Source: Molanna angustata
Taxonomy: Eukaryota > Arthropoda > Insecta > Trichoptera > Molannidae
Length of the DNA: 64,000 nt
NCBI GenBank assembly: GCA_963576475.1
Contig: OY754972.1
Coordinates: 7,025,427 to 7,089,426 of the forward strand
Direction: 5' to 3'
Shown here: piece after piece, positions 55,801 to 64,000 of the stretch
How positions within the stretch are numbered: position 1 is the first letter of the stretch
How the letters are laid out: the number at the start of each line of letters is the position of its first letter
Position numbers and translations under genes: made by a program
Notes under the pieces: model-generated
Seen by the model: only the letters and a program-made list of their open reading frames with translations
The model's database searches: none
What the model was told of the DNA's origin: nothing

Positions 55801-57004
55801 TCCACAGTCGGATGGAATGGTGGAGCGAATGAATCGAACAATTGGAAGATTTTTGTCAAAAGCAGTGTCCGATCACCAGAAGGATTGGGACGAATACATC
55901 CACTTGTTCTTATTAGCTTATCGAGCAGCAATTCATGAGACAACAGGGCAAACACCGGCAAGTGTGATTTTTGGCCGTGAGTTACGGTTACCTTGCGACC
56001 TGCAGTATGGATCTAAGCCTGGAGAAGATCTAGTTGGAGAAGATTATGTGTCAGATCTTCGGAGGAAAATGAATGCTATACATGACCGTGTACGGTCCAA
56101 TATTCAAGTAGCTAGTGACAAGATGAAGGAGCGATACGACATTAAAGCTGTGGAAGGTGGTTATCAGGCTGGAGACTTGGTTTGGTTATTTAATCCACAA
56201 CGACGACGAGGCTACTCACCAAAGCTTCAGAAATCCTGGGAAGGACCGTATGAAGTGATCAAAAGGATTAATGATGTGGTTTATCGTATACGAAGAAAAC
56301 CAAATGGGAAGCCAAGAGTGGTACATTTCAATCGCCTGGCTCCCTTTTTAGGTGATAACAAGGATGAGAAAAAAAATCCAGTTGCTCAAGTTTGCAATGT
56401 CCAAAGTGAAGAAAAGACCTTCGAGGAATTCATGATGACTCCTTATCGACGCACTCGCCATGGTGTGACTGTGGAAATTGAGCAAGACCTCTTCGATATC
56501 CCAGAAGATAATGTTTTAGCTTACTGTGTGGCTCAAGACATGAAGATGACTAGTGGTATAGCCAAAGTTATCATGAGAAAGTATGGGATGTTATATGAGC
56601 TAAAAGCCAAGAATCTGAAGATTGGAGAAGCGGTCCATTCACAGCATGGAAAACAGCATTTATTCTACATGACGAATAAGGAAACGTCTGAGGAACGAGC
56701 AGAGTATGCTCAGATGTGGAACTGTCTACGAAGTATGCGGGATCAAATGTTACAGTTGAATCTTATGAAGCTCGGCATTCCAAAGATCAGTGATGGTATG
56801 GATTGGAAAGTGGTTCGGAATATGATAGAAGAGATTTTTCATAATACTGGAATTAATGTTCTAGTTTGCTGCTATAATCCAAGATACAGTAAAAATATAA
56901 AAAAAAGTGTACCATGTTACTTTTTCAAAGCATCTCACTGTAGAGAAGGTTCAAAATGCCGATTTATTCATCTAGAGAATTCTGTTCGGGACGAACTGAA
57001 CTAA
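52829..57004 (+). CDS. pol: Pol polyprotein: PR-RT-RH-IN plus macrodomain and CCCH finger
   Basis: 1391 codons counted from a TTG at 52829; real translation probably enters by -1 frameshift from gag. Protease: LLLDTGATMT (DTG at 40-42) and VILGMD (about 104-109). Reverse transcriptase: FCVDFRLLNN at 354 and YLDD at 454-457. RNase H: LDTDASNVGIGS from Asp601. Integrase: His834 to Cys871/Cys874 zinc region, catalytic Asp903, Asp963 and Glu999 with the D-x59-D-x35-E spacing, and a GPY module at 1139-1141. These steps copy the RNA to DNA and insert it. After the integrase there is an extension of about 200 residues: a macrodomain (1213-1349) and a CCCH finger (1363-1381). No stop or frameshift is seen. 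The element lacks env. Confidence 0.97.
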   Translation: MTYITNASKRSAVVASFSGRDTSMFINGKVNGKNLKLLLDTGATMTIMRPDLLYNKKCITPTKWTLRTATGESASICGETYANFQIGSSIFDHQVLVANIEEEVILGMDIMAKYGFQLDLKRRSLKIGDEDVLVQEREEFSTRVLAADVVTIPKQSEMLVRVNLDCVIPNGHVLVVESNANNEAGKGVLIARALIQNQKEILVRLMNINEYPVTVKKGAYLSVCSSVSSVTQNACIAQVSSEDVPKHLEDFVKDACKELTKEQSKQIRYLIAHYQDVFENASLSKGRTNVVQHQIDTGDARPIRQLPRRLPLAKRAEADQIIQDMERDSVIEPSSSPWCSPVVLVKKKDGSTRFCVDFRLLNNVTKKDSYPLPRIDDTLDTLAGCKIFSTLDLKSGYWQVGLEPKDREKTAFSVESGLWQFKVMPFGLCNAPATFERLMESVLRGLSWETCLVYLDDIIVLGKRFEEHLGNLEQVFSRLRSANLKLNCKKCILFRKQVNYLGHVVSEEGVAVDPEKIKAVRDWPVLKDKHEVRSFLGLSTYYRRFVPGFADIAKPLTKLTEESSEFIWDFKCQHAFEELKQVLINSPVLSYPRAEGMFILDTDASNVGIGSVLSQVQDGAERVIAYFSKVLSKPERNYCVTRRELLAVIKSVEHFRKYLYGRKFLLRTDHSALVWLLRFKNPEGQVARWIERLQEYDYDSEHRAGLHHRNADALSRRPCPEDCQHCNKAEEKFFIACRTTVVDNFWQDDEIRADQLEDPDLKFVMQWKENDQRPLWEEIASLSPNIKSYWAQWQSIVVENGLLKRVLENEDGTQQRQQLLIPRKRIPEVLKLLHNDVSGGHLGVKKTTEKIRQRFYWVNYNGDVKDWCRRCVTCATSNGPQKRRRAPMRQYNVGSPFERIAIDIAGPFPTTERGNKYILVAMDYFSKWTEAYALPNQEATTVAEVLVRELISRFGVPLELHSDQGRNFESAVFQGICEALGIRKTRTTALHPQSDGMVERMNRTIGRFLSKAVSDHQKDWDEYIHLFLLAYRAAIHETTGQTPASVIFGRELRLPCDLQYGSKPGEDLVGEDYVSDLRRKMNAIHDRVRSNIQVASDKMKERYDIKAVEGGYQAGDLVWLFNPQRRRGYSPKLQKSWEGPYEVIKRINDVVYRIRRKPNGKPRVVHFNRLAPFLGDNKDEKKNPVAQVCNVQSEEKTFEEFMMTPYRRTRHGVTVEIEQDLFDIPEDNVLAYCVAQDMKMTSGIAKVIMRKYGMLYELKAKNLKIGEAVHSQHGKQHLFYMTNKETSEERAEYAQMWNCLRSMRDQMLQLNLMKLGIPKISDGMDWKVVRNMIEEIFHNTGINVLVCCYNPRYSKNIKKSVPCYFFKASHCREGSKCRFIHLENSVRDELN
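56465..56875 (+). other. OARD1/TARG1-like macrodomain at the Pol C-terminus
   Basis: Pol residues 1213-1349. Seen: EQDLFDIPEDNVLAYCVAQD, MKMTSGIAKVIMRKYG, LKIGEAV, HLFYMTNKE, GIPKISDGMDW, VRNMIEEIFHNTGINVLVCC. The order and spacing follow the TARG1 (OARD1) class of macrodomain, which removes ADP-ribose from modified glutamate and from O-acetyl-ADP-ribose. Residues aligned with the human catalytic Lys84 and Asp125 are Lys1284 and Asp1325, both present. The usual M-G-A-G-I-A loop reads M-T-S-G-I-A, and I-G-C-G reads I-S-D-G. A 3-residue gap follows the Asp. Alignment made by eye against the known family; activity is inferred. Confidence 0.88.
56915..56971 (+). other. CCCH zinc finger at the Pol extreme C-terminus
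   Basis: Pol residues 1363-1381: CYFFKASHCREGSKCRFIH, i.e. C-x7-C-x5-C-x3-H, the CCCH class that binds RNA in proteins such as ZAP/PARP13, tristetraprolin and muscleblind. Basic residues (S-K-N-I-K-K-S) precede it. Only about ten residues follow before the stop. Confidence 0.85.
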
Positions 57005-57015
57005 GAGGGAGGCAG
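57003..57015 (+). promoter_or_regulatory. Polypurine tract
   Basis: AAGAGGGAGGCAG lies directly before the 3' LTR and overlaps the pol stop. It primes plus-strand DNA synthesis. Confidence 0.85.
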
Positions 57016-57215
57016 TGTTATGAAATTAAGTACTATTTCTATTTAAATTGAAAATTTAAATAGAAATATTTTGAAAATAAGAACCCAAGAAAAATGAAAA
57101 CAAAAGATTTGAGTAGTGAGTTGGAAAAACTAGACAAACCTTGTAAAAATATAAATTGTAAAAATAAATAAGACTTTGAACCATAATAAAATAAATAAAT
57201 ATAAATTTCGGTACA
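57016..57215 (+). repeat. 3' LTR
   Basis: Identical over 200 bp to the 5' LTR, including the 15-bp-arm hairpin. Confidence 0.97.
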
Positions 57216-57747
57216 ATATCATGAAAACTTGATAATTAGTCAATGTCATTTCATGAAAGTGATGTGCCTTTTTAACAATTTTGATTTAATATTATATCAT
57301 GAAAACTTGATAATTAGTCAATGTCATTTCATGAAAGTGACGTGCCTTTTTAACAATTTTGATTTAATATTATATCATGAAAACTTGATAATTAGTCAAT
57401 GTCATTTCATGAAAGTGATGTGCCTTTTTAACAATTTTGATTTAATATTATATCATGAAAACTTGATAATTAGTCAATGTCATTTCATGAAAGTGACGTG
57501 CCTTTTTAACAATTTTGATTTAATATTATATCATGAAAACTTGATAATTAGTCAATGTCATTTCATGAAAGTGATGTGCCTTTTTAACAATTTTGATTTA
57601 ATATTATATCATGAAAACTTGATAATTAGTCAATGTCATTTCATGAAAGTGATGTGCCTTTTTAACAATTTTGATTTAATATTATATCATGAAAACTTGA
57701 TAATTAGTCAATGTCATTTCATGAAAGTGATGTGCCTTTTTAACAAT
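57216..57747. repeat. 78-bp satellite array, right part (7 units)
   Basis: Continues the 50776-51315 array after the retrotransposon, starting ATATCATGAAAACTTG. Seven units, GATG/GACG variants alternating at first. Ends within a unit after AACAATTTG. Joined, the original array would hold about 14 units. Confidence 0.95.
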
Positions 57748-57979
57748 TTGAAAATAAAAATATCAAATTTTATGTTTCCTGAGCTTGGGTTCACTTTGAA
57801 ATATTTCAAAATTGAAAAACACTGATCAGATATCCTTGAAAATCTAATGGGGTCTAAGAGAGTATTAAATATGTATATGTACAAATTCTCAAAATTTGAA
57901 AAAAATTGAATGAGTAGTTAATTTAGTCTACAATCGATAAAATAGAATAAACACACCGTACATAGCACACAGATGCATT

Positions 57980-58390
57980 GTGATGAAACTTTCAGAATAC
58001 AATATCAGCATAATGTCTTATAGAGCCGGTATAGGTCGTTACATGTTAACTTATAATCAGAGATTGATTTTTTTTAATATTTCTAAGCTGAGTACTCGAC
58101 GAAAAGTGGCGGACGTGGCATGTTTATTTAATATAATAAATAATGTGATGGACACACAGCTGGTTAATGACTTAAAATATAACATCAATATTAAATCACT
58201 AAGAAACCCAAATATTTTTCACATAGGGTTCTGTATATCTAACATATCATTTTATAATCCATTGTATCGCATGTGCCGTATTTACAATAGTCATAGCAAC
58301 TCCAACATAGTTGATATCTTCTGCAACACAAGAGAGGTATTTAAAAAAAGAATGCTATTGATTCTGAGTAGAGAGGAGAATTTCTGTTGA
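57980..58390 (+). mobile_element. LINE C-terminal fragment (Jockey/CR1-like)
   Basis: An open frame of about 136 codons reads NISKLSTRRKVADVACLFNI, INNVMDTQLVNDLKYNINIK, NPLYRMCRIYN and FKKRM. The L-x-x-R-R-x-x-x-D-x-x-x-L-F-x-I-x-N pattern is the tail of Jockey/CR1-type ORF2. Confidence 0.8.
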
Positions 58391-58929
58391 TGTTTTCATC
58401 CCTTTTTTTGTTATATGCACAATAGGCGTGATGACAGTAAGAAAAAATCATTGAAATTATGATTTTATTAGATAAAATATGTTATAAAGATTTGAAAAAA
58501 TATATTTATTTTCATTTTAAAAGAGCGAATAATATTAATAATATTAAAATAAAAATACAAAATCGGCCTTACTTACTATTTTTTATTCAGACGTTCTACG
58601 TACGTTGAACCAAATTTGGCGAGATTTATCAAAAAAGTGTACTTACTTTCTTCGAATTGTCGTTAAACCTGGTTTAAGTCGCGGGAATTTCAGCTGTCAC
58701 CCTAAACTATCTAGACCCCAGGTTTTACATCGGTTTAACGTATTTGGTAGCTATTTCTATGCATCGTATTTTGTATTTTTCATTTTAAATTGATATAATA
58801 TTATGGATTTTCTAGAACAAATTACAAATTATATTGATACAATAATTATAGTGAGTGAAATAAATTTACCACGAATGCGTAAAATATATAAAAATCGCAT
58901 TGACCCTTTTTTGCTATCGGGCATGATTT
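58391..58929. other. AT-rich DNA, no gene seen
   Basis: Contains TCGGCCTTACTTACTATTTT (58563-58582), inverse of 63917-63936. Confidence 0.45.
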
Positions 58930-59250
58930 AAAAATAAACTCCGATAACACCAGTCTTGAAGTATGTTTCTAAAATCAGAGAAGGCTCCATAGAGATCCAT
59001 TGTAAAATTTAAAAGATGGATCCTAAGATCAGAATACGGTACTGTGATACATATATACTGATGATTGTTGTCGTCGATACAACAAAGAGTTATATGGAGA
59101 GCTAGGTATGATGAAATCCTCGAAGGTGGGCTGATCACATACCTAATTAGAATGGACGACGACATTCCAGTAAAATGCTTCACACTCTCCAGACCACAAG
59201 GACAAATAAGACCAGGAAGGCCCAAACTGCATTGATATATCCATTCTACA
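58930..59250 (+). mobile_element. LINE C-terminal fragment, decayed
   Basis: Plus-strand translation after frameshifts gives YDEILEGGLITYLIRMDDDI, PVKCFTLSRPQGQIRPGRPK. The R-P-G-R-P-K end is usual for these LINE tails. Confidence 0.6.
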
Positions 59251-59479
59251 AATCAGAAACTGGAATACAAAGGCTTTAGAATAGAAGAGACTGCTAATAA
59301 ATTGAATCTTTCTATTGATTAAATCTGATTTAGATGTTAAAAGCAAGCAAGCCTTACCTCTTTATTCTACGTAATTCATCCAATCCAATAGAAGAAGCAT
59401 ACAACAAATCTCATATGTGCACAATGATTTAGGTAATGTTAGGTTCATTACTTTCTTTCTTTTATTGAATATGTATAAA

Positions 59480-59690
59480 TAAACATGTCCTTGTAAAAAC
59501 TCCTGATTTCGTTCACCTATAGCACAAGCATTTATTTGCTTATTTTAGGGAATGTAGGAAGATGTATATGTACTTGTTTAACAAGGACATTCACTTTTTA
59601 TTAAAAAAAAAAAGCACTAAAATGTGAACGAAATCAGTCAAGACAGAATTCGAAACCTCATCCACTGGATTACCAATCCAGCACTTGCCA
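59480..59690. mobile_element. Two inverted pieces of family-A SINE
   Basis: 59500-59592 (plus strand) holds the SINE tail (TTTCGTTCACCTATAGCACA ... GTTTAACAAGGACAT). 59625-59690 (minus strand) holds a degraded tRNA-like head. They face each other across an A-rich centre. Confidence 0.7.
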
Positions 59691-59820
59691 TTCATAAATT
59701 TTATTAAATTATACATATTTACCGTGATAATGGTTTTGTCCCTGTAATTAAATACCTTGATTCATTCTGTTGACCTTTTATATTTTTTCTGTCATCTTAC
59801 ATTCCTTTTGTTTCATTAAG

Positions 59821-60600
59821 GTTTTTTTTTTCTTTCTAATAGATATATTGCCCCTATTACAACTAGTCCATACCATTCTATCATCTATATAATATTTAAA
59901 AAATAAAATAAAACAAAATTCATATTTGACAATATTTTTTTATTAGATGCATAAAAATTACAAATTTTAGGTGACGTTGAATAATTTCAATATAAACTGT
60001 GTGTGATGACAATGATTTCAGTACATTTGCACACAATAACACAGGTGCAATCATACATGACACATAACGAAACAAAGATCACATGATAATTCCATTGGAT
60101 AAATCTTTATTAGATACGTATAACATTAAAATATAAAAAGAATACTAAAAAAATAAAACAAAATTGGATAAAAACAATGGACTCAAAAAGATATATACTT
60201 AACACATCATTGAAAGTATGACAAAATATATATCATTAAGGGCTTTTTTTTCTTTCTAATAGATATATTGCCCTTATTACAACTAGTCCATACCATTCTA
60301 TCATCTATATAATATTTCAAAAATAAATGCATAAAAATTACAAATTTCAGATGACTTTCAATATAAACTGTGTGGGATGACAATTATTTCAGTACAGTTG
60401 CACACAATAACACAGGTGCAATCATACATGACACAACAAAACAATGATCACATTGGACAGTTTTGATAATTCTTTAAAATAAAATAAATCTTTATTAGAT
60501 ACGTATAACATTAAAATATAAAAAACAATACTAAAAATATAAAACAAAATTGGATAAAAACAATGGACTCAAAAAGATGTATATATGAACAATAGACAAT
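59821..60600. repeat. Tandem segmental duplication, period about 420 bp
   Basis: 59831 onward and 60251 onward share TCTTTCTAATAGATATATTG, CTAGTCCATACCATTCTATC, ACACAATAACACAGGTGCAA and AGATACGTATAACATTAAAA in the same order, with small indels. AT-rich and non-coding. Confidence 0.85.
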
Positions 60601-60794
60601 AATAAATAATGAAAGATAAAACAATAGTCATAAATATATCTAAAGAAAGTAAAAATAAATATGCATTAAGTCAGAATAAATGGAGCAAAACCAAAGCCAG
60701 GACAGTCCATTGATATTTACAAATTAAAAAATATTCCTTTTATTTAAAATTAAATTTTCCTGAATACAGATTTTTAAAATATTTTTTTTTATTT

Positions 60795-60955
60795 AATATG
60801 TTCTCGTTTAACAAGTACATAAACATCTTCTTACATTTCCTTAATTAAGCATAAACGCTTGTGCTATAGGTGAACAAAATCGGTTGAGGCAGGATCCGAA
60901 CTTGCGACCACTAGATTATTAGCCCAGCGCGCTAACCGCTCTGTCATCGACCCTA
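60795..60955 (-). mobile_element. tRNA-derived SINE, family A
   Basis: Minus strand: GGTCGATGACAGAGCGGTTA, anticodon arm CTGGGCTAATAATCTAG, B-box AAGTTCGGATCC (one base off consensus), then the family tail. More diverged than the copies at 11.3 and 27.5 kb. Confidence 0.8.
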
Positions 60956-62134
60956 CAACAGTAAATTCAATTCCAAAAAAGTTGGGTGTTCCTACTCCTC
61001 CAAGGGTGTTCCTCTTGGTGCTATTTTTTTGAATACGCTCCTCTTCCTGAACTGTAAAAAAATATATGCATTACATAATACTTTGTTATTGTTATCAAAA
61101 AATTATGGTATTCTACTTGACATATACAAGACAAGACATTTCATAAAAGTTTTAATAATATTCAAAAATAATGGCTATCTTGGTAATATATTTCATAAGA
61201 TACGAGACCATCACTTTTATTGAAATGTGTTATTAAAATAACAAAGATGACTTTGATTATAATATTTATGAAACTGAACAATTTAGTCATCATTGATGAC
61301 TTCCTTTAGTAGTTAATAGGTACTCTGTTATCTAAGATGTGAAGTAAGGTATTTTCCTAATAACTAGAATATTCTTTGGGATCGTTCTTGAATGTAATAC
61401 TTAGCTACTAAGTACAAAAATATTATAAAAATATATTTGTCTAACTAAATTATGTTTGTTATAAAAATTACCATAGTCAAAATTTGGGTCTCGTTTCTTA
61501 TCACACATCTGCATGTATGTACATACTGTAAAGAAAAATTGATTTAAATTAGCAGTATAAACACATTTTGTGAAAAGTAATTTATCTTAATTGTAATGAA
61601 GTGTCTTTGTAATTGGTTTGTATGTTTGTTCAAATAGCAATTTGGTTTATTGTTTTTTTATAAATTATTAAGTAATAAAAAAAATGCAATAAAACACTGA
61701 ATTTGTATTTGATTTATTATGATGAAGATTAATTATATTTGTTCATTTTTGGGTCATTAATAACGCCATCTATGAATCTCATGAAAACTATATTTATGAT
61801 ACATTATTCTGACAATAAAATGGATAGTTATTATACTTGGTTTTTTCCTCGTTCAAATTATTCAGTGTATTTGCAGCCCTTTTATAAATCAAAGCTGTTC
61901 ACAAATATCACTTCATATCCTCTATACTAGTCAGAACTGTTATGTTGGAAGAATGCAGACAAGTCCTAGCTAATGAGATTCATTATACTTCATGGTTCTG
62001 GAAGTATTGGTTAGTAAGTATATGAAAAATTACCTCAGTTCAATTGATAGATTGTTGGTTGGTCTTCTGCTATCACAATATTTTCACTCTGTAATGTATA
62101 TTAAAACAATTTAATCAAAATTATATTATTTATA
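60956..62134. other. AT-rich DNA, no gene seen
   Basis: Nothing recognised. Confidence 0.45.
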
Positions 62135-62285
62135 AGGTTCTTGGTTCAATTCCCAGCGAGTACAGTTTTTTCCTGGGTTTATGAGATGGTTAACTTCATG
62201 TCTCCAAACAGTATATTATTATTGAGTGTGTGTTAAAATAATATTTTAACTGTTAGTTTACTGAGAAGCAACATAAATAACAATG
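62135..62285 (+). mobile_element. tRNA-derived SINE, family B, degraded
   Basis: GGTTCTTGGTTCAATTCCCA (B-box), GGGTTTATGAGATGGTTAAC, TTATTGAGTGTGTGTTA and ACTGTTAGTTTACTGAGAAG follow the 35697 copy. Confidence 0.65.
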
Positions 62286-64000
62286 CAATGCATACAGTTT
62301 CATGTACATATTTGTGTATTAAAAATGATTTTTTTTTCAATAAAACCTTCATATAAATGACAAAACCTATTGTTGTGTTTTAAATTTTTCAAACACTTTC
62401 ATATTGACTATATGAAGTTTATTCATTCACTATCTATGTGTATTGCAAGCATGACAGCATGTTTTACTTCAAAAATAAATAAAAAGTATGTAATAAAATT
62501 GAAAAAATGTGGTTGGTACATACCATTCTACTAATTAAATTCCACCTATGTCAAATATGTTTGTATCACTCTCAAACTCTCTTGAGGTATCATTGACATG
62601 TCTGACAATGAATCATGCGATGGGGTCTGTGTACATCACCTATAGCTGTCTTCCATAAAGTTTTTACTTGGGACTGGTCCATTGTTTAATGTGTTGAATC
62701 TGAAATTTTTTTTCACAAAGTAAATATAAAACAAAGAATTTATATACTACAGCGATAGAAATGTCTGTCCGAATTTACCAAAATACAAAAGAAAGAAATT
62801 TGACTTTTATAATTATTTGTGAAAATGAACAATGATTTAGTATTGACGATCGTAATTGGGAAAAAATAAGTTAAAATATATATTTTTTAATACATTTGTG
62901 AGTTTTGAAACATTTGGCATTGATAAGGCTGTAAAAACGGGTAGGCAGTGAGAACTGAGTGCCATACACCTCTACCTTTGGAAGTATGTGAAGATAATTT
63001 GAAATTATCATGTATGAAAATATTTAATAATATATTTATTCATTAAAAATGTATTACTATCAAAAGTACTTGACCATTATTTTTATAATAAAAGAATGTA
63101 TAGAATATCCCAACACTAGTTATAGTATAAAAGTAACTTTCCTTGCAATTTACATCACTGTTGACAAAGATGGGAAATCGAAAACTCGCTAAGATTGTTG
63201 ATAATTTGATACAAAATCTTTATCTAACTTGAAACAATGCTTCACACTTAGATTATATATGGGCTTCACAACATTTTATATTATCATCGATTACTTACGA
63301 TTGGGATACGTCGTACTTTCTAGTTGGTATCTGACGATTTATTTTCATGATTTGTTTATGATTTTTCACTTGATACACAGCAAACGAGATCCTTGAAATA
63401 ATACAAAAGAAACAAATAGTAAATCAACATGTTACATGTAGCAACAATCTAAAAAAAACTGAACAGTACCTACAATATTGAACACATCGTTAACTACGCA
63501 ATTATAAAAAAGCATACAAATGTTTTTGAAAATACGCGAAAATATATCAAATGATAAATCATCAATTATTTTAATACACATAACATACCTTTTCGTCTTC
63601 CTGCCAATTTCCAAAGGTGTAACGATTAAATTATTGCCTTATTTTGTTTGTAAATAGACAGCATGCAAATAAAACGCAATATAAAATGACAAGAATGGAC
63701 GGACAGACTGGCGCGCGAAGCGCGAAGTGTCGATAATAATGCAACAATGCAACGATGGTACCAACATAACAAGATAAATTACAACGATGCCACGTCCATA
63801 TTTGCATTACCCTAGAGTTACTTAAACCGCCTCGTTTAAAATTTAGTAAGTACACTTTGACGTAAACCAAATAGTATGTATTTACGATATCTTAGGCTGA
63901 ACCTGAGGTTTGTTGAAAATAGTAAGTAAGGCCGAATATGTTTGTCCGCCATTTTATGTGAAACACCAATCAGAGCGCATGACGTCACCATATTGTCACT
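62286..64000. other. AT-rich DNA, no gene seen; GC-richer edge near 63700
   Basis: 63705-63730 has a GCGCGCGAAGCGCG hairpin. 63980-63990 contains ATGACGTCA, a CRE/ATF-type palindrome. These could be promoter parts of a gene beyond the window, but nothing confirms it. Confidence 0.35.

Larger units (their letters stand above)
51316..57215 (+). mobile_element. Complete Ty3/gypsy LTR retrotransposon with macrodomain-CCCH Pol extension
   Basis: 5900 bp. Identical 200-bp LTRs (TGTTATG...GGTACA), 4-bp target duplication ATAT (51312-51315 and 57216-57219), primer site after the 5' LTR, purine tract before the 3' LTR, intact gag, and intact pol in the -1 frame. The pol order is protease, reverse transcriptase, RNase H, integrase, as in Ty3/gypsy. 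There is no envelope gene. It sits inside a satellite array. Identical LTRs and open frames indicate recent insertion. The unusual part is the Pol C-terminus (see separate entries). Confidence 0.97.

Noticed and set aside
57005..57015. Envelope gene after pol
   Set aside because: Only the polypurine tract separates the pol stop from the 3' LTR; there is no room for env.
63700..64000. CpG-island-like promoter
   Set aside because: A single GCGCGC hairpin and a TGACGTCA site are too little evidence without an adjoining gene.

Overview
The window looks like animal nuclear DNA, most likely from an insect with a large, AT-rich, repeat-dense genome. The clues are GT-AG introns, an SLC6 transporter gene spread over several kilobases, a ribosomal protein eS28 reading frame, two tRNA-derived SINE families, many decayed LINEs, hAT, pogo and mariner-type elements, and a complete Ty3/gypsy retrotransposon. 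I cannot name the order or species from sequence alone. Most of the 64 kb is transposon debris at different stages of decay; host genes occupy little of it.

Layout. 1-15 kb: LINE 3' fragments, foldback elements, a near-perfect palindrome (316-693), a hAT remnant (12470-13043, exact 8-bp target duplication), and a weak candidate exon near 4.85-5.08 kb. 15-18 kb: two small minus-strand reading frames (15134-15631 and 17304-17693) with N-terminal hydrophobic segments and a shared KKCSxC motif, possibly a diverged paralogous pair. 18.1-18.9 kb: a 38-bp minisatellite. 20-24 kb: a LINE remnant between 38-bp inverted repeats, then two tandem Helitron-like elements, then a second minisatellite. 28 kb: an intact, apparently intronless eS28 frame. 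28.7-31.4 kb: an inverted-repeat composite containing a small hAT element. 32-42 kb: a third Helitron-like copy, LINE and SINE copies, several hairpin MITEs and a mariner-type foldback element. 42.8-49.3 kb: the last four coding exons of a minus-strand SLC6 amino-acid/neurotransmitter transporter of the NTT4/B0AT type, its introns full of nested transposons. 50.8-57.7 kb: a 78-bp satellite array split by a complete Ty3/gypsy element. 57.7-64 kb: LINE and SINE remnants and AT-rich DNA.

The most notable item is the Ty3/gypsy element (51316-57215). Its two 200-bp LTRs are identical, it has a 4-bp target duplication, and both reading frames are open. Downstream of the integrase GPY/F module, its Pol carries two extra modules: a macrodomain resembling the ADP-ribosyl-glutamate hydrolase OARD1/TARG1, with candidate catalytic Lys and Asp retained, and a CCCH zinc finger at the very C-terminus. 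Gag starts with a SAP-like segment. A retrotransposon carrying an ADP-ribose eraser suggests either a counter-defence against host ADP-ribosylation or a way to read ADP-ribosylated chromatin. That functional reading is inference; the domain layout and residues are seen in the sequence.
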